DNA of 64,000 nucleotides, taken from contig NZ_ADVG01000004.1 of NCBI RefSeq assembly GCF_000178855.1, positions 62,001-126,000 of the forward strand, written 5' to 3'. This stretch comes from Ktedonobacter racemifer DSM 44963 (GTDB lineage Bacteria; Chloroflexota; Ktedonobacteria; Ktedonobacterales; Ktedonobacteraceae). Positions within the stretch are counted from its first letter, which is position 1; every line of letters starts with the position of its first letter. Positions 63,635 through 64,000 of this stretch are shown piece after piece. The notes below the pieces were generated by a model that did no database searches, was not told the DNA's origin, and saw nothing but the letters and a program-made list of their open reading frames with translations. A program made the position numbers and the translations under genes.

Positions 63635-63874
63635 TTAGTGCAAGAGGTACTCTTTATGCAAAGGGATCGCAACATCTACGATCAGTCGATTTTCGTTCAC
63701 CACGAGACGAATATAGCGACCAGCCAGCGCCTTACTGACAAAGTAGGGGCGTCCTTCATAGGAAATATGCCCGCTGCGAGCGACCTTACGTGAATAGATA
63801 CTGGCACTTTGAGGCAAAGGAAAATGCTCAATCGCAAACAGGTCTTCCCTTTGCTCCTCTCCTCCATTGTTCAT
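63635..63874 (-). pseudogene. Transposase C-terminal fragment
   Basis: 79 codons, IYSRKVARSGHISYEGRPYF then VSKALAGRYIRLVVNENRLI and VDVAIPLHKEY, resemble the C-terminal beta-barrel domain of IS481-type transposases. The DDE core is absent. Upstream on the same strand (63880-63950) another frame (KEEEKRLTI, stop, RELIDELLEESH) precedes it, so the locus is debris. Confidence 0.5.
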
Positions 63875-63981
63875 AAGTGGCTCTCCTCGAGTAATTCATC
63901 GATCAGTTCACGTCAAATGGTCAGACGTTTTTCTTCTTCTTTCATCTTCGCGCATCCACTACCTTTCATGTGACCACATAC

Positions 63982-63997
63982 CCAAAATATTTTACAC
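63982..63997. repeat. 16-bp sequence shared with 45139-45154
   Basis: CCAAAATATTTTACAC at the extreme right of the window is identical to the sequence beside the ISL3-like element. It may be the end of a further mobile element entering the window. Confidence 0.4.
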
Positions 63998-64000
63998 CCT

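Overview
This window reads as chromosomal (possibly accessory) DNA of a free-living, aerobic, IS-rich bacterium. The mix of actinomycete-like genes (an SCO5389-type protein with its partner ATPase), very large PAS histidine kinases, many IS6/IS701-like elements and moderate G+C suggests the Chloroflexota class Ktedonobacteria. That assignment rests on protein character only and is an inference.

Layout. 1-2.5 kb: the end of an IS6-type element, two small genes and a chimera of two gene remnants. 2.8-6.9 kb: a thiamine-diphosphate 2-keto acid decarboxylase, a manganese catalase, and a prephenate dehydratase gene cut off by a 162-bp MITE. 6.9-10.8 kb: a metal ABC importer operon read leftward, with a long leader that can fold. 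11.2-23.5 kb: a zinc-homeostasis island with a second ABC importer (ZnuACB type), a CzrA-like ArsR sensor, a Fur-family (probably Zur) regulator, two small C-x4-CPP proteins, an RRM protein, an unknown protein and a six-gene operon (zinc ribbon, GNAT, COG0523 GTPase, WD40, second COG0523 GTPase, [2Fe-2S] protein). Six copies of a palindrome TAATGATA-n5-TATCATTA sit in the promoters of this island, so the genes can be read as one zinc-starvation regulon.

23.7-27.7 kb: decaying genes and small hypotheticals, then a second RRM gene with a strong terminator. 27.9-34.25 kb: a 6.36-kb unit bounded by 20-bp perfect inverted repeats and direct CTAG duplications; it carries an ECF sigma factor, an ABC-2 export operon and an IS701-type transposase, several of them broken by in-frame stops or frameshifts. 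34.6-37 kb: iron functions (VIT transporter, Fur-family regulator, ferrochelatase).

37.5-49.4 kb: a 10-kb segment flanked by two 861-bp inverted copies of one IS6-family element. The two halves of a single aquaporin gene lie at opposite ends of this block, so the segment has been inverted. Inside are a 981-aa PAS histidine kinase between 83-bp inverted repeats, broken response regulators, repeat arrays, nested MITEs, and a MarR/OhrR regulator divergent from a heme catalase. 49.4-64 kb: an IS-truncated family B DNA polymerase, small hypotheticals, three further transposases, a PNPOx-like flavoprotein, a ferredoxin and a PHS-type MFS transporter.

Main themes are metal (Zn, Mn, Fe) and peroxide handling, plus unusually heavy transposon remodelling. 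I saw no tRNA, rRNA or CRISPR.
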